From Corynespora cassiicola (taxonomy: Eukaryota; Ascomycota; Dothideomycetes; Pleosporales; Corynesporascaceae), in contig JAEUWY010000006.1 in the NCBI GenBank assembly GCA_022059125.1, forward strand, positions 310,001 to 374,000: DNA of 64,000 nucleotides, written 5' to 3'. Both the position numbers and the translations under genes were made by a program. How positions within the stretch are numbered: position 1 is the stretch's first letter; each line of letters begins with the position of its first letter. Positions 1 through 11,188 of this stretch are shown here, piece by piece. A model generated the notes under the pieces. It was not told where the DNA came from and did no database searches. It saw only the letters and a list, made by a program, of their open reading frames with translations.

Positions 1-2953
1 CCTACTCGGATGGGCCCTGCCCTGCCCTGCCCTGCCCTGCTTTGCGGCCATGGATATGTGCTCGCTCCCTATCCACCCCGATATTTCGCCTTACCCACCT
101 TTTCTTCCTCTGCCTCTCTCCATCCAGCGCCCTACATACATGCTTACATGCCATGCATGGACGGAGGGATGCCTACTTCCCCAAGCCGGCACCGCACATG
201 CCCTCCCTCCACATCGGCGAGCCACATGTCCCCCCTCCCCACCGCTGTTTTGGCCGTCGCAGTCGCAGTCGCGGTGGCAGCAGCGGGCCCGCGGGAGTGA
301 CGGGCATGGCGGCAGGACCACCAAGCCGCGGGAAGGAAGTGCACAGCGGGCGGTGCGCTAAGTGGATGAATGGATGGATGGCGACGACGGCGGCGTACAT
401 GGACCTGGGAAGGACGGGATGTGAGTGGCTGCATCGCATCGCAGCGCATCGTCGTCGCAGGGGAGATGCGGGTGCACGGCCACGCTCGCCACGACCGGCG
501 CCACTTGCTGTCTCCCATCGATCCATCCATCCTTCGATCCATCCATCCACACACAGCACGGCACGCCTTCTTTGCAAACGCGGCGGAACTCGGCGCATGG
601 GGTGGCGTCGAGGCCATGTGCCGTGCCGCGACCGAGTGAGCGAGCGAGCCAGTATCCGTGGAAAAGGAAAGGAAGGATGGCGACAAGGGCAGGGCAGGGC
701 CGCAGAGCCTCAGTGGCAACCTGCAACCGCGAGATGGGATGGATGGCGAGACGATGAAGCGCTGGTCCGACCATGCGGGCACGTGTTGTGACGTCTAGCC
801 ACAGGTGCTAAACTCGCCTACCCTACCTACCAGCATAGTCTTTGCAAGGAAGGGAGGGGGAAAAGGGCCGTGCGAGCGTCAGTGTCAGTGTCAGTCAGTG
901 TCAGCGCTTTGGCCGGTCCGGCGACGAAGAGGTTGGCGGCGGCGGCGGCAGCGGCAGCGGCAGCGGCAGCGGCGGTGGTGGGTGGTGGTGGGTGGTGTTG
1001 TGTGGTGTGCGAAATGGGCTGAGGTGAGGGAGGATGGGGAGATGTTGTGGTATTGGAGGGCCGTAGGTAGGTAGCTACCTGGGACCATCTCGGGAGCCAG
1101 CCAGGGCTGCTAGCTCCGTGGGTACAAACACCAGTGGTGGTCTTGCGAGACAGGTGGGCTTCGCGCGCCCCGAGCGGATACAGGAAACTGACTGATGGAC
1201 ACAAACCATACTATCGCATGTCCCCAACGCTACGATTCGGCTGACCGTGGTCCATCCATGGGAAAGGCGCCGTACCGCCATCCACCGCGGGCACCACCCA
1301 AACGCCACCATCACGGGACTCCCACGTGCGTCCGCTCCGCAACGACACTGGAGTCCTGAGCTTCCCCTCTTCCAAAAAAAAAACATGCCAGAGCAAGACA
1401 GACCATGATGGAAATTGGCTTGGCCTGCCTGCCTTGCCTGGCACTCTGATCCAAGACAGGTCAGCCAGCTCAGCAAGGACCAAGCTAGCCCAGCCCAGCC
1501 CACCAGCCTCCCCGGCCCAGCCTAGCTCCACCACCTTTTCAATATCAAAACAATTACAAGATACGTAGCCGTGATTGTTCGCCTGCGCCGCCGCCGCCGT
1601 ATCTCATCTCCTCTTCCTATCCGGAAGCAGAAGGGCGACGACCGCCGAACCGACATGACCGACCCCCCGCCAAGGTCCCCGAGCCCTCCATCGCAATCTC
1701 CGACTGAGCGGCTCCGAGATCTGTCCTGTCTGCCCGCGCGCGCGCGCGCGTGTGTACGCGTGCTCCGTGCCCCCCTGCCTGCCTGTACCTGTGGTGTGTC
1801 CTGTCTGTGTCCTGTCCTGTCCTTTCTGCGTCTCAACGCAAGTGCACCAAACAAACACCCACGCCCCCCTCCCCCCCCTTCCTGGACTCACTTCCGGCAA
1901 CATCCACCACCCATCTTGGCCAACCTTAAACCCTCCCCCGCCTCCCACCACCTGATAGTACGCCCGTCCTTTCGCAACAAAGTCCCAGAAGGGTGCGAGA
2001 AACTAGGTTTGCCAATTCGTCGTTTGCCTTTCCTTTGCTGTGCTGTGCTGTGCTGTGCTGTGCTGCGCTGTGCTGGGCTTCCCTCTGCGCTCCGCCCCGG
2101 GAGTACGGACCCCCAAGGATCTGGGCACGACTCAACTCGACTCGCCGTGTTATCGCCCAAGACGCTTGGGTGTGCACATCTTGGTGGACGAATGTACATG
2201 TGGACGAACGGGCGGATGGCGGATGGTGGATGGGGCGAGCAAAACACACACCACACCGCCAGCGCCCTGTTCGTTTCTGCGTGTCGGTCGTCGTCGAGTC
2301 AGACCGTAAACGGGACTACCTAGTTGGCTATATCCAGCCTTTGACTCACATGTCTCCAAGTCATCATCACCAGGAACAGTGCATCTTGGCAGGAATAGTT
2401 GCCAGGTTTGATTTGGGTTTTGATTCGTTCCAATCAAGAAAGGATTCCAATTGTTTTGCTAAGAGAAACCATATAAAACTGAAGCTAAAAGGAAAAAAAA
2501 ATCAGCCACGTCGAACGCTTTCTATCCGTTGGGCGCCCTGAGAAATGTATGTCATTGGTGATGGCAGCTTTCCAAACAAGCCTCGAGGGGGCCGTGCGCG
2601 CGCGCTCGCTATGGGGTATCTTTGAGAGTATGAGTGATGAGTGATGAGGTGGGAAAAAGCCCAAGTCCAGCCGTGAGAGAATCAGTAAAGTCAGGAGAAG
2701 AAAGAGTAAAACAAATGAGAAATCCAAGAAACAAAATCGCAAGGCCGTAATCCGAGAGAGACCGAACCCAAACGCCACCCTATAACACCGTCCATCCGTC
2801 TTGTTGTATGCTCGTAATCGCCAAGCCGTCTTTGTGGGACTGTTTGTGTACTTGCACAGCACTATCAAGTTTGTGCTGTGCAACAGGGATAAATGATAAA
2901 ACATGAAAGGAGATTCGTTACCCCATCCCCCATCCGTGGGTCCGGGGCGTCGA
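1..2953. other. GC-rich intergenic stretch, no supported gene
   Basis: No reading frame here looks like a protein. All long open frames are low-complexity and overlap in several frames at once. The stretch holds short tandem simple repeats: a TGCCC run near 20-40, GGCAGC/GGCGGC runs near 930-975, a CG dinucleotide run near 1736-1749, a TGCTG run near 2037-2065, and a 12-bp perfect palindrome at 1069-1080. It probably includes the 3' flank of the STEEP1-like gene and distal promoter sequence of something outside the window. Confidence 0.6.
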
Positions 2954-3526
2954 TCAAGCCTTGACCTCCTTAACGGCCACCATGCCGATGCCCTTCCCCG
3001 CACCCGCAGTCTGCTGCTGCTGCTGGTGCTGATGGGCCTTCTTGCCCATAATCATCTCAGATGTGGTGACGAAGCCGCCGGGGATGAGGAAAATGACGTC
3101 CTCGCGACGGCCGGAGCGCTCGCCGCCAAACTGCTGCCAGTCGAGCTGGTAGCCCACGACGAGGCTGCAGCGTCCACACCGCTGGAGGTAGCGCTTCTCG
3201 AAGCCATTGTCCGACGTCATCATCTCGGGCGCGCGATCGAGCTTGGTCGACAACAAAAGTCCGTAGTGCCCGCCCTGCGTCGAGGCAGTGTCGGCGTTCT
3301 TCTTGGCCGACGGGGCGGGTGGCGGGGGGAGCGACATCATGTGCGCCTTATCAGCGGAGTTTTGGCGGCAGGGGAGCGCATGGAGTGGCGTCGAGGTTGC
3401 GAGCAGGAGGTGCGAGCAGAGGCAGTGGTATGTGTAGACCGTGTTGGAGGCGGCCAGGGAAATCTTCTCCTCGGGAGTGGGCGAGGGCATGGCGAAGTAG
3501 GCGCGGGAGGACTGGGCGATATCCAT
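2954..3526 (-). CDS. STEEP1-like protein (CXorf56/UPF0428 family)
   Basis: A single-exon gene of 190 codons that I assign to the STEEP1 family. Seen in the sequence: a YTYHCLC segment near the N-terminus, followed by a stretch that aligns with the family's conserved leucine-rich strand, then 'EKRYLQRCGRCSLVVGYQ', which matches the family's C-x2-C zinc-knuckle-like end. Human STEEP1 is a little over 200 residues, so the length fits. In animals STEEP1 helps STING leave the ER; the fungal role is not known and I do not infer one. The C-terminus is a low-complexity tail with a run of five Gln. I start at the MDIAQ methionine because the open frame upstream of it is Ser/Thr-rich and crosses a plausible 3' splice site (ccaacag at about 3545), which suggests a 5'-UTR intron. 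Confidence 0.72.
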   Translation of the reverse strand: MDIAQSSRAYFAMPSPTPEEKISLAASNTVYTYHCLCSHLLLATSTPLHALPCRQNSADKAHMMSLPPPPAPSAKKNADTASTQGGHYGLLLSTKLDRAPEMMTSDNGFEKRYLQRCGRCSLVVGYQLDWQQFGGERSGRREDVIFLIPGGFVTTSEMIMGKKAHQHQQQQQTAGAGKGIGMVAVKEVKA

Positions 3527-4931
3527 TGCGGCGGTGGTGGTGTCTGTTGGAAAAGAAGAAGAGGGGTGAGAGTGTTGGTAGAGTGGTGTGGTGTACAAGA
3601 CTCTTTCACTCTATCAAAGAGGTGTAGTCGAGTGGCGGTGGTTGAGTGGTTGAGTTGTTGACTGTTGTGGTGGTCGAGGTGTACCAATGCGGAGGTCTTA
3701 TATGTGTTGATGGATGGTCGACCAAAATAGGTTGAAACAGAGCTTCGAGACGCTTTCCGCAGACAAGTCGTTTATTCCTCGACAGGCCAGGCTGGGCAGT
3801 GAGGCAGTAAGGGAGAGCAGTGGGGTACTTGTCTGAAGCAGGAGTCAATGCAGCGGGCGGCCAAGGTGCTTTATTGTATTAGGCGGCACAACGTGCAGAC
3901 GGCGGGAGGGTCCCTGGGTGGTGGGGGCGCGTTTGAAGCTTGCAGCTAGATCAGGGTCGGCTTGTTGAAACTTGTGAACTTGTGCAGACTAGCGGAGCCA
4001 AGCGATGCGCAAGTGGATTACTTTGGAGCAAGCTCGGCAAGCTCAGTCGTTGGCTGGGCGGCTGGGGAGGCGTGGATTGGTTTTGGCCCGTGAAAAAAAG
4101 TGATGCGCGCACAGGCCTGACTGTCACGTCTTAGCAAACTTGGGATGAGGCTCCACAAGTACGAGAAGTAACGGGCGCCGGCGATCAGATAAGGTAAATT
4201 CCAGTGAGCACGTCTGCCCACGTCCGTCGCGCTCCGAGACGGGCCTCTTTATACGGGGGCAGAGGGGCGCGGAGGACTGGGGGACGCTTCCAAGGTTGGC
4301 TGAGCAGCACGGATTGCGCAAGCCAGCCATGGGCGATGAGCAGAAAGCGCCGAAGGCCAGCAGGCCGGCAGCAGGCTCACTCCCAAACCCCACGGCGTGG
4401 GCAGGCGTGGCAGGCCGGCGGGCGTCGCGAATGAATGGGCAGAGCAGCCGCACGCGTTGGGACGTCTTGTCATGGCCGTGTGACACACAAAAAGGGCCGG
4501 CCTGGGCTGGGGCGGGCGGCCGTAGGCTGTGGCCTGTCTGTCTGCAGACAGTGGGTGGATTGGCGTCGACTGGTTTCGACTGGAGCTGCAGCACGCCGGC
4601 CTGCCTGCTCGCTCGTCGCTTACAGCATCCCGCTCAGGACCACCCGGCACCGTCCAGCGCATCCAGGGCATCTCCAAGAGGCCGCTGCGGCACCTACTGC
4701 ACGGAAGGCCGTGGAACGACCAAAGAAGCAGGCCTCGCGGTGTGGTGCTGTGCGGTGCTGTGGCCGCGTCGCCCGTGTCGCCGCCGCCGTCGTTGCCGCC
4801 GCTCGAGCACCGAGCCCACTGCGGCTCGACGTGCCCAGAGGGCCTGCTTGGCACTCTGACTTCACGCGTCGCAGAGCGAAAGGTCCGTCCCGCCCGTCGT
4901 CGACGTCGCATTGCGCATCGCAAGAGCCGCC
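3527..4931. other. Intergenic region between STEEP1-like and HIT genes
   Basis: This GC-rich spacer lies between two divergent genes and should contain both promoters. Long open frames occur in five of six frames but are out of phase with each other, rich in Arg/Pro/Ala, and show no motif. I see no RNA gene. Confidence 0.5.
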
Positions 4932-5607
4932 ATGCCCCTCGCAAAGGACGTCGTCCGGTTCGGCTCCTTTGTCGTGACCAGCCAGGTGCGCCGAATCCCC
5001 ATCCCCCTCGTCTCCCCGTCCCGTCGGCCATCTTCTTTTTTCCTGTGCAACACACCATGGCCGCCGCTCATGACGTACCGCGTGCCCGCCGTGATAACGT
5101 TGTGCTGATAGCCGCCCATAGGTCTTCCACCTCACGCCGCTGTCGTATGCCCTCGTGAACCTCAAGCCGCTGCTTCCGGGCCATGTGTTGGTGTCTCCGC
5201 GCCGCGTCGTTCCACGCTTCAACGATCTCTCCTCAGCAGAGGTCCAGGATCTCTTCCTGACGGTGCAGCGAGTCTCGCGCATGGTGGAGCGCGTGTTCAG
5301 CGCCTCCTCGCTCAACATCGCCATTCAGGATGGTATCGACGCGGGGCAAAGCGTGCCCCATGTCCACGCCCATATCATCCCCCGCAAGCGGGATGACCTG
5401 AGCCATGCTGGTGGCACCGATGCCATCTACGCCATGCTCGAGGGCGAGGATGGCGATCTGGCCAAACAATTGCGCGATAAGGCCGAGCGGGGCCGCTTCC
5501 CCGCCGTCGATAACGATGAGAGGAAGCCTCGCAGCGAGGAGGAGATGCTCAAGGAAGCTGAATGGCTGGCCGAAGAGATGGCGGCCGACGAGCGTGAGGG
5601 CAGATGA
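4932..5607 (+). CDS. HIT-family dinucleoside polyphosphate hydrolase (Fhit/Aph1-like)
   Basis: Two exons, 4932-4985 and 5122-5607, with a 136-bp intron (gtgcgc..catag) give a 179-residue protein. The histidine triad is SVPHVHAHIIPRK with His98, His100 and His102; the middle/last His are the AMP-binding/nucleophile set of HIT hydrolases. Before the triad are the Fhit-type elements LKPLLPGHVLVSPRR and LNIAIQDG. Size and motif order match fungal Aph1/Hnt2 and human FHIT, which cleave Ap3A/Ap4A to AMP plus ADP/ATP. The C-terminal third is acidic and helical (EEEMLKEAEWLAEEM), as in fungal members. The first exon is needed to supply the F-G-S-F-V-V-T-S-Q strand before V-F-H-L-T-P-L-S-Y. Assignment to the Fhit rather than the Hint branch rests on the LxPGHVLVxP-type spacing and is an inference. 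Confidence 0.9.
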
Positions 5608-7756
5608 AACGGAGTCCGAGGAGCGACCCTCGCGCTGGCCAGCCCGACCGGCGTGATTCGATGCTACTCCACTCAGTCTGTCAGCCCTCGCTGATGAATG
5701 TGGGATGCACCTGCAATGCAGTCTGTTTCGAGACAGAGTTGGGCAGAAATACGGGCAGAGACAGAAGATGCCTGAACCCTCGTCAGGCCAAAAAAAGAAC
5801 TGGCCCGGGCATCCATACCACACAAGCTGATATAGCCACTCGTTAGTCTCCTCCATACTTGGGCGACCCGCTGGGCGCACATCAAACGGCTTTACCTGCT
5901 ACCCCGTAATCCGCGGACTCCACATCTCTGTGTCGATCCCTTTCGTTTCCCATCATCGTGGGTGCCCGTCGTGGTAGGTGCATTTGTATTCATGAAACGT
6001 AATGCGGGTCCCTCTCCCCTCCGGTAGGTCGTTTCGTATCTTCGAGTGCTCCCCCAGTAATAGCACATCTCACGATGTATGTCTGCATGTTCGCCAAGAA
6101 GAGTCTTGTTCTGGACTGCCTCACCTGCGTTTGGTGTTGGCGCTCACTTCTTTTGTTCGTTCAGCCATGGCACGCCGGCAAGACCGCTGCCGCGGAGACT
6201 CGTGGAGATATCGTAGGTGCGAGAGATGGGGGAGGGGATCTCGGGTTCCAAACATGTCGTCTATAGGTAAGCTGATGTTCGTGATGTGATGTGTTGCCGC
6301 CTCGTGAGGTTGTCAGCCCCGCGGCTGCCCTGTGTTGACAGCTGTTGTTGACGCGGTCTTGGCAGCGAAGCTGGACAGCACAGCCGTTGCTGGGAAAACG
6401 GCGCCGTCTATAGAACAAAAGCTTGTTCACCTCTTCAATATCACTGCCAACTCTAGTCCTAACTTGTCAACGCTTGGGCTTGCGACCAAGATGCACCACA
6501 TTAACATGCCTCAACCACAACAGCAATAAAAGCGAGTACAGCGGCGAGTTCTCTCAGGGGCCGGTCGATGCCAACACCAACTCCACCAGATTAAGGGACA
6601 GCGAGGTAGTCGATAGAAAATTCCAGAGGGTGCAATAGCAGGCGATATAACGCCAGGTAATGTGATGCAGGGCAATGCAATACCAAGTCGGACTCGCCCT
6701 CATCAAGGCCAACAAAACCACCACCGAGCGCCCTTTCAATCCGTGACAATACCTACAAACATTCGCAATGCCATGTCTCCCCATCAATCTATCCGCATAG
6801 TCACCCCCCAAACCCGCATCAACGCCCCCGACGCCCAGGCCCAGCACAACCCAAACCCTAGAGCCTCACACCCACCCCATCCGCACCAAACAAAAAAATA
6901 ACAATACTTTGCTTGATTCCCCTTCATATACGGACCTCACCGTACTGTCCCACCCCCCATCCTCGCACCACCTCACCTCGAGCTAAGCTTTTCCGATCCG
7001 CCCCGGCGCGCTCCTTGGCAGGCACCGCGAGGCTGCTCACCATTCCGATCCCGATCGCCACCACGCAGGCCAAGAGGGCGTGCTCTCGTGCCAACAAACC
7101 AGCACTCTAGCGATCGGGGTGTGGGCTCGATCTAGACGGGATTGTAAAGTGTCAGGTTGTGTGCATGGAGCTGATGGAAAACGTCAGTTTGGAAACGGAA
7201 TGCCGGATCGCGGCTTTATGCAGAGCTGGGCACTTCCAGCGACGAATGGAGGGGGAGGTCGTGCTGGTTGAGGTGTGTGGATTTCCCGATTGGGGTGAGG
7301 GGGGTGGAGTTGCCGAGTTGGGATGGGCCGTGTGTGGATGCGGTTTCCGGATTCGGGTGGAGCGTCTTGACCAAGGTTGAGTGTCCACGTCGAGGGAATC
7401 AACCTCTTTGCTCTTTGACAACTTGTCTCAAAGTCTCCCATGCTGTTGTGTTTCGGACGGCTGGTTTACATCCCGGGTCGTGTGGGATTGTTATTGAAAT
7501 CATGGTCTGGTCGGGTTTTGTCCCCCAGGTACCTAGGGGTAGCTGCTATAGAAGGCTACATCACACTGCGTATCCTGGAAGCATGCGTACGCCCAGTTGA
7601 ATTGGCGTGAGGTGTATCTTGGTATATTCATGCTGCAAAAGAAAGAGAAATTCACACCCCTCTATTTACCTAGTCTTGCCTCATCCGTTCATCCAGCCAG
7701 ACGTCCAATCGTCCAAACCCGTGGTATCATACTTCATCGGAACCTTTACTACAAAC
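5608..7756. other. Long intergenic region, no supported gene
   Basis: About 2.1 kb between two convergent genes. Open frames up to about 100 codons occur on both strands, but none has motifs, consistent codon bias or splice-joined extensions. The segment 6640-7080 is C-rich on the + strand and reads as low complexity. Nothing else is recognised. Confidence 0.5.
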
Positions 7757-8794
7757 TCAAACACTCATCTTCATCGCAATGCCCTTGTGCGGCTGGTAAT
7801 TCAGCACTTCAAAATCCTCCACCGCCCACCCATCAATCTCACCCCCAGGCTCCCTCTTGATATTCAGCGTCGGAAACTCCCTAGGCTCGCGCTCGAGCTG
7901 CAACTTGAGCGCATCGACATGGTCTACATAGACATGTGCATCACCCATGGTATGCGTAAACGTCCCCGGCGTGAGATCGCACACGTGCGCCAGCATATGC
8001 GTAAGCAGCGCATAACTCGCGATATTGAACGGCACCCCAAGCCCCATATCGCAGCTCCTCTGATACAAAATCGAATGCAACACACCCCTCTTCTTGGCCT
8101 CACCGTCCGCCGCCCGCGGAAAGCTCACATAAAACTGCGCAAACATGTGGCACGGAGGTAATGCCATCTTGCGCAGGTCGGCCGGGTTCCACGCACTCAG
8201 CACGATCCGCCGGTCATAGGGGTTGTTCTTGAGCTTGTCGATCACGCCCGCGAGCTGGTCGACGCCCTCGCCCGCGTAGTCTGCGCCGTGGCCCCGGTAC
8301 TCTGCGCCAAAGTGGCGCCACTGGAAGCCGTACACGGGGCCCAGGTCGCCCTCCTCGTGGTGCGAGAGCCCGACGCTGTCCAGGAAGGCGCGGCTGCCGT
8401 TGCCGTCCCAGATCTTGATTCCGGCAGCGCTGAGCGGGCCGCTGTGTGTGCTGCCGGAGACGAACCAGAGGAGCTCTGCGATGACGGCGCGGAGGAAGAC
8501 ACGCTTGGTGGTGAGGAGGGGAAGGATGGGCAGCGGGGGGCTGGAGGGGTCGGACGGGTCGGAGGGTTGGGAGAGCGAGAATTTGAGCTGGGGCGGTGCA
8601 AAGATGGAATAGGTGCCGGTTCCAGTGCGGTCGGGGCGGTGCTCGCCGTTGGCTAGAATATCGCGAATAAGGGAGAGGTACTGATGTTCTTCGTGCGAAG
8701 GGTTAGGTGTGGATGTGGGCACCGTCTGGGTTGGTTTGGCGGGCTCCGTTGGGGGGCTGGAGGGCGTGATTACGGGCTCGAGAGAGGGCGACAT
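7757..8794 (-). CDS. Thymidylate synthase
   Basis: An intronless 345-residue thymidylate synthase, which methylates dUMP to dTMP using 5,10-methylenetetrahydrofolate. The catalytic loop [12 protein letters not shown] is present, with the nucleophile at Cys215. Other family blocks in order are [14 protein letters not shown] (folate/N-terminal block), [42 protein letters not shown] (phosphate and dUMP binding) and [14 protein letters not shown]. About 40 residues precede the enzyme core, and there is a Ser/Pro-rich insert ([13 protein letters not shown]) common in fungal enzymes. The frame is open further upstream to about 9058, but that part reads through the shared promoter, so I start at MSPSLEP. 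It is divergent from the augmin-like gene, with a 272-bp promoter between them. Budding-yeast CDC21 is the orthologous function. Confidence 0.97.
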   Translation of the reverse strand: MSPSLEPVITPSSPPTEPAKPTQTVPTSTPNPSHEEHQYLSLIRDILANGEHRPDRTGTGTYSIFAPPQLKFSLSQPSDPSDPSSPPLPILPLLTTKRVFLRAVIAELLWFVSGSTHSGPLSAAGIKIWDGNGSRAFLDSVGLSHHEEGDLGPVYGFQWRHFGAEYRGHGADYAGEGVDQLAGVIDKLKNNPYDRRIVLSAWNPADLRKMALPPCHMFAQFYVSFPRAADGEAKKRGVLHSILYQRSCDMGLGVPFNIASYALLTHMLAHVCDLTPGTFTHTMGDAHVYVDHVDALKLQLEREPREFPTLNIKREPGGEIDGWAVEDFEVLNYQPHKGIAMKMSV

Positions 8795-8906
8795 TGTGGA
8801 ATTAGGTTGCTGGATCCAAAACTGGGGTATATGCAAGTGTAGTGTAGAAGAGGGGAGAAGACTGGACGAAGTGGGTGGTGGCAGAGAAATAAATTGAGTC
8901 GCGAAA

Positions 8907-8912
8907 ACGCGT
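8907..8912. promoter_or_regulatory. MluI cell-cycle box (ACGCGT) in a divergent promoter
   Basis: A perfect ACGCGT lies in the 272-bp gap between thymidylate synthase (start 8794, -) and the augmin-like gene (start 9067, +). Immediately left of it is CGCGAAAA, an E2F/SBF-like half site. In yeast, thymidylate synthase (CDC21) is a classic target of MBF (Mbp1-Swi6), which binds ACGCGT. The position is right for both genes, about 113 bp and 155 bp upstream of their starts. ACGCGT also occurs elsewhere in this window by chance, so function is inferred. Confidence 0.5.
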
Positions 8913-9066
8913 TGGGGTCTGGCGTCGGGGCGCGACTGCGCGGTTGCTTCTCCTGGCCCGCCGTACCTGTGGGACCGGTGGCCTGGAAACTCACCGCAAA
9001 AACATGCCCCTCGCTGGGCATCAACAACCGCACTGCGTGACAACACATAGCAGCTCAACGAGCAAA

Positions 9067-10725
9067 ATGGCGGAAGAACAGGCGGCGCATCATCTTCTCA
9101 ACGTGCTGGAGGAGAGGAACTTGAACGTCGACTTGGACAGGATTCTCGCTGCGTTCGAGGACGATGCAACGAATAGGGAGGTTGCCCAATGGGTGGGCGA
9201 GTATCTGCATGAAGAGACGTTGTTGACCAAGGAAGAACTCGAGCTGTAGGTCAATCTTTCGATTCCGCCTTAGGTACTTTTGTGCTGAATCTGATCCAGT
9301 TACCAAACCCTCAAAAAGAAGGGGATGTTGCACCAGTACGAAGCAGAAGACGAGCCCACGAGACCAGTCCTGGACCATGAACTCAGCTCGGCCATCGACG
9401 CCCTGCAAAGCTCGACTGCCGCCATTGAGGAGCAATGCAAGGTTCTTGAAGCGCAGCGCGATGCTTTGATGGCTTTAAAGGCCCTCGACAAGCCCAATCT
9501 CGACGCGGAGCATTTGAGGAACGAGCGCAGGCGAAAGGGGCACCAGGAAAAGGCCAGACTGGATGCAAATGTGAGTTGATGTTGCCTGGTATTCATGGCT
9601 ACATACTGACTGTGCCAGATCGAGGACATCGCAACCTCCATCCAAGACCAACTCGGTGACGCCCGCAGGGACATTGAGGCTGACAAGGCCAATCTAAAGA
9701 GCTACCTGGCTGAACGACTGACCTCGGATGATCAGATCCTCAGCAGGCTTCCTGGGATTGTCTCGCAGATCATCGCAGACCCCGAGGTCCACGAGGATGA
9801 AAAGTCAATTGAGCAGTGGTGCGAGGCCATCATCTCGTTCCGCACGGCCGAAGCAAAAGCCAGGGTGGACACAGTTTATCTAAACAGCTTAAAGGAAGTC
9901 TCGCCCGATGACGCCCCAGATGTACCTGATGCAGAGCTCCAGGAGCAAAAGGCGGCCTTGCAAGCAGAACTGGAAGAGCTCCACTCTGAGATTGCTTCCG
10001 TTGCCACATTGGTGGTGGGTCACGAGATTAGGAAGCCCATCATGGATATGAAGGAACGAAGAGACCGCGACCGCATACAGGCTCGCAACTCTTGGCTTAG
10101 ATATGTTTTGTCGACGCTCAGCTACATGGGCAAGCGTCTCGACACCATTGCATCACACACCAGGGACGTCGACGGCTTCCACCAAGCCTTTACTCGGGTC
10201 AACGAGGCCGCAGTCAAGCGGATCCCCAACTTCCATGCAGAGGCGCCGGCGTCAGCGAGGAAGCGGGCAATATCGACACCAAAGGCAGCCTTCTCGCCCA
10301 TGGTCAAGCTCAAACCACCCCAGTCCCTGGACCTGCCCAATGCTCTCCAGGACGCATTGCGCCACGCCAGTGTTTCCTTCAACCAAGACAGCGTCGATGC
10401 GCTCGGCGAGTCTCTGGCCAAGACGCGGATCGAGCGGGAGCAGAAACTCCAAGAGCACTTTGCGGCGGCCTCGTCGTCGACGCATGATCGGCTGGCGGAA
10501 CGGCTTGGGGGGGCGGACGGGGAGCTCAGGGCGGTCTTGGCGGCCGTGTACGAACACACACCGTTTCAGCGGATAAGCCTCGCCAACCCGCGGGTCGAGG
10601 GAGAACTGAGGAAGATGGAGCGGGAGCTGCAGGAGTCGGACGACAAGCTGCTCGAGGCAGAGGCCAACGAGCTGAGTTTGAGCGATCCGCGAGTTAGGGC
10701 GTTTATCGCAAAGTACGGGCGGTAG
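9067..10725 (+). CDS. Probable HAUS augmin-like complex subunit 3
   Basis: Three exons, 9067-9245, 9300-9570 and 9619-10725, with introns of 54 and 48 bp, encode 518 residues. The first intron (gtaggt..ccag) is required: it removes an in-frame TAG and gives [13 protein letters not shown]. The N-terminus matches the HAUS3 pattern: a short helical block ending in a Trp (VAQWVGEYL), then '[13 protein letters not shown]', then a very long coiled coil rich in Glu/Gln/Lys/Leu. Augmin nucleates branched microtubules from spindle microtubules and is present in filamentous ascomycetes but not in Saccharomyces. The rest of the protein has no enzymatic motif. Sharing a promoter with thymidylate synthase, which carries a cell-cycle box, fits a mitotic role. 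Alternative: another coiled-coil spindle or kinetochore protein. Confidence 0.6.
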
Positions 10726-11188
10726 GTGGGCTAGGTTTCAAGGCAGGCCCACTAGCCAAACGGCGACAGCTGCAGAGGACGGGCGAGGCCACTGCGGCGC
10801 TGCTTCGCTGCTACGCGCTGGCCATGGACCTCCAGGACTTGGTCAGACGGCACACGTGTATAGCAGTAAACACACGGCAACCTCGGTTGTGCGCCAGACG
10901 GATACGATGTTGCTATGCGTGCTTTTTCCGGCTAGCGCCTCGATCCCAGCCACCCCAAAGCAACAACCTTGGAAGCTCCTGAGCTGAGCGACAACACAGC
11001 TGGGCCCATCACCACCACCACCGCCCGCAACCGCCAGACCCCGCGGCATGCCCGCCCGAGACACGCTGAGCTTCGCAGCCCGCCTGTCTCTCCATTGAAA
11101 CCCCCCAGGCCCCCCAATCCCTCGCCGCCCGCCCCCGTCCCCGGCCTGCTGATCCCCGCCTGCCTCCACCGCCTCCACCGCCTCCACC
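10726..11188. other. Short intergenic region
   Basis: Spacer between two co-oriented genes. It ends in a C-rich leader directly before the next ATG (runs of CCGCCTCCAC at about 11164-11188). No other feature is recognised. Confidence 0.5.

Noticed and set aside
42..791. Long open frame at the left end
   Set aside because: Low-complexity, Arg/His/Pro-rich, overlapped by long frames on both strands, no motif; typical of GC-rich non-coding DNA.
9247..9249. TAG ending a short frame after the first augmin-like exon
   Set aside because: It lies inside the first intron (9246-9299); splicing gives LELYQTL in one frame.
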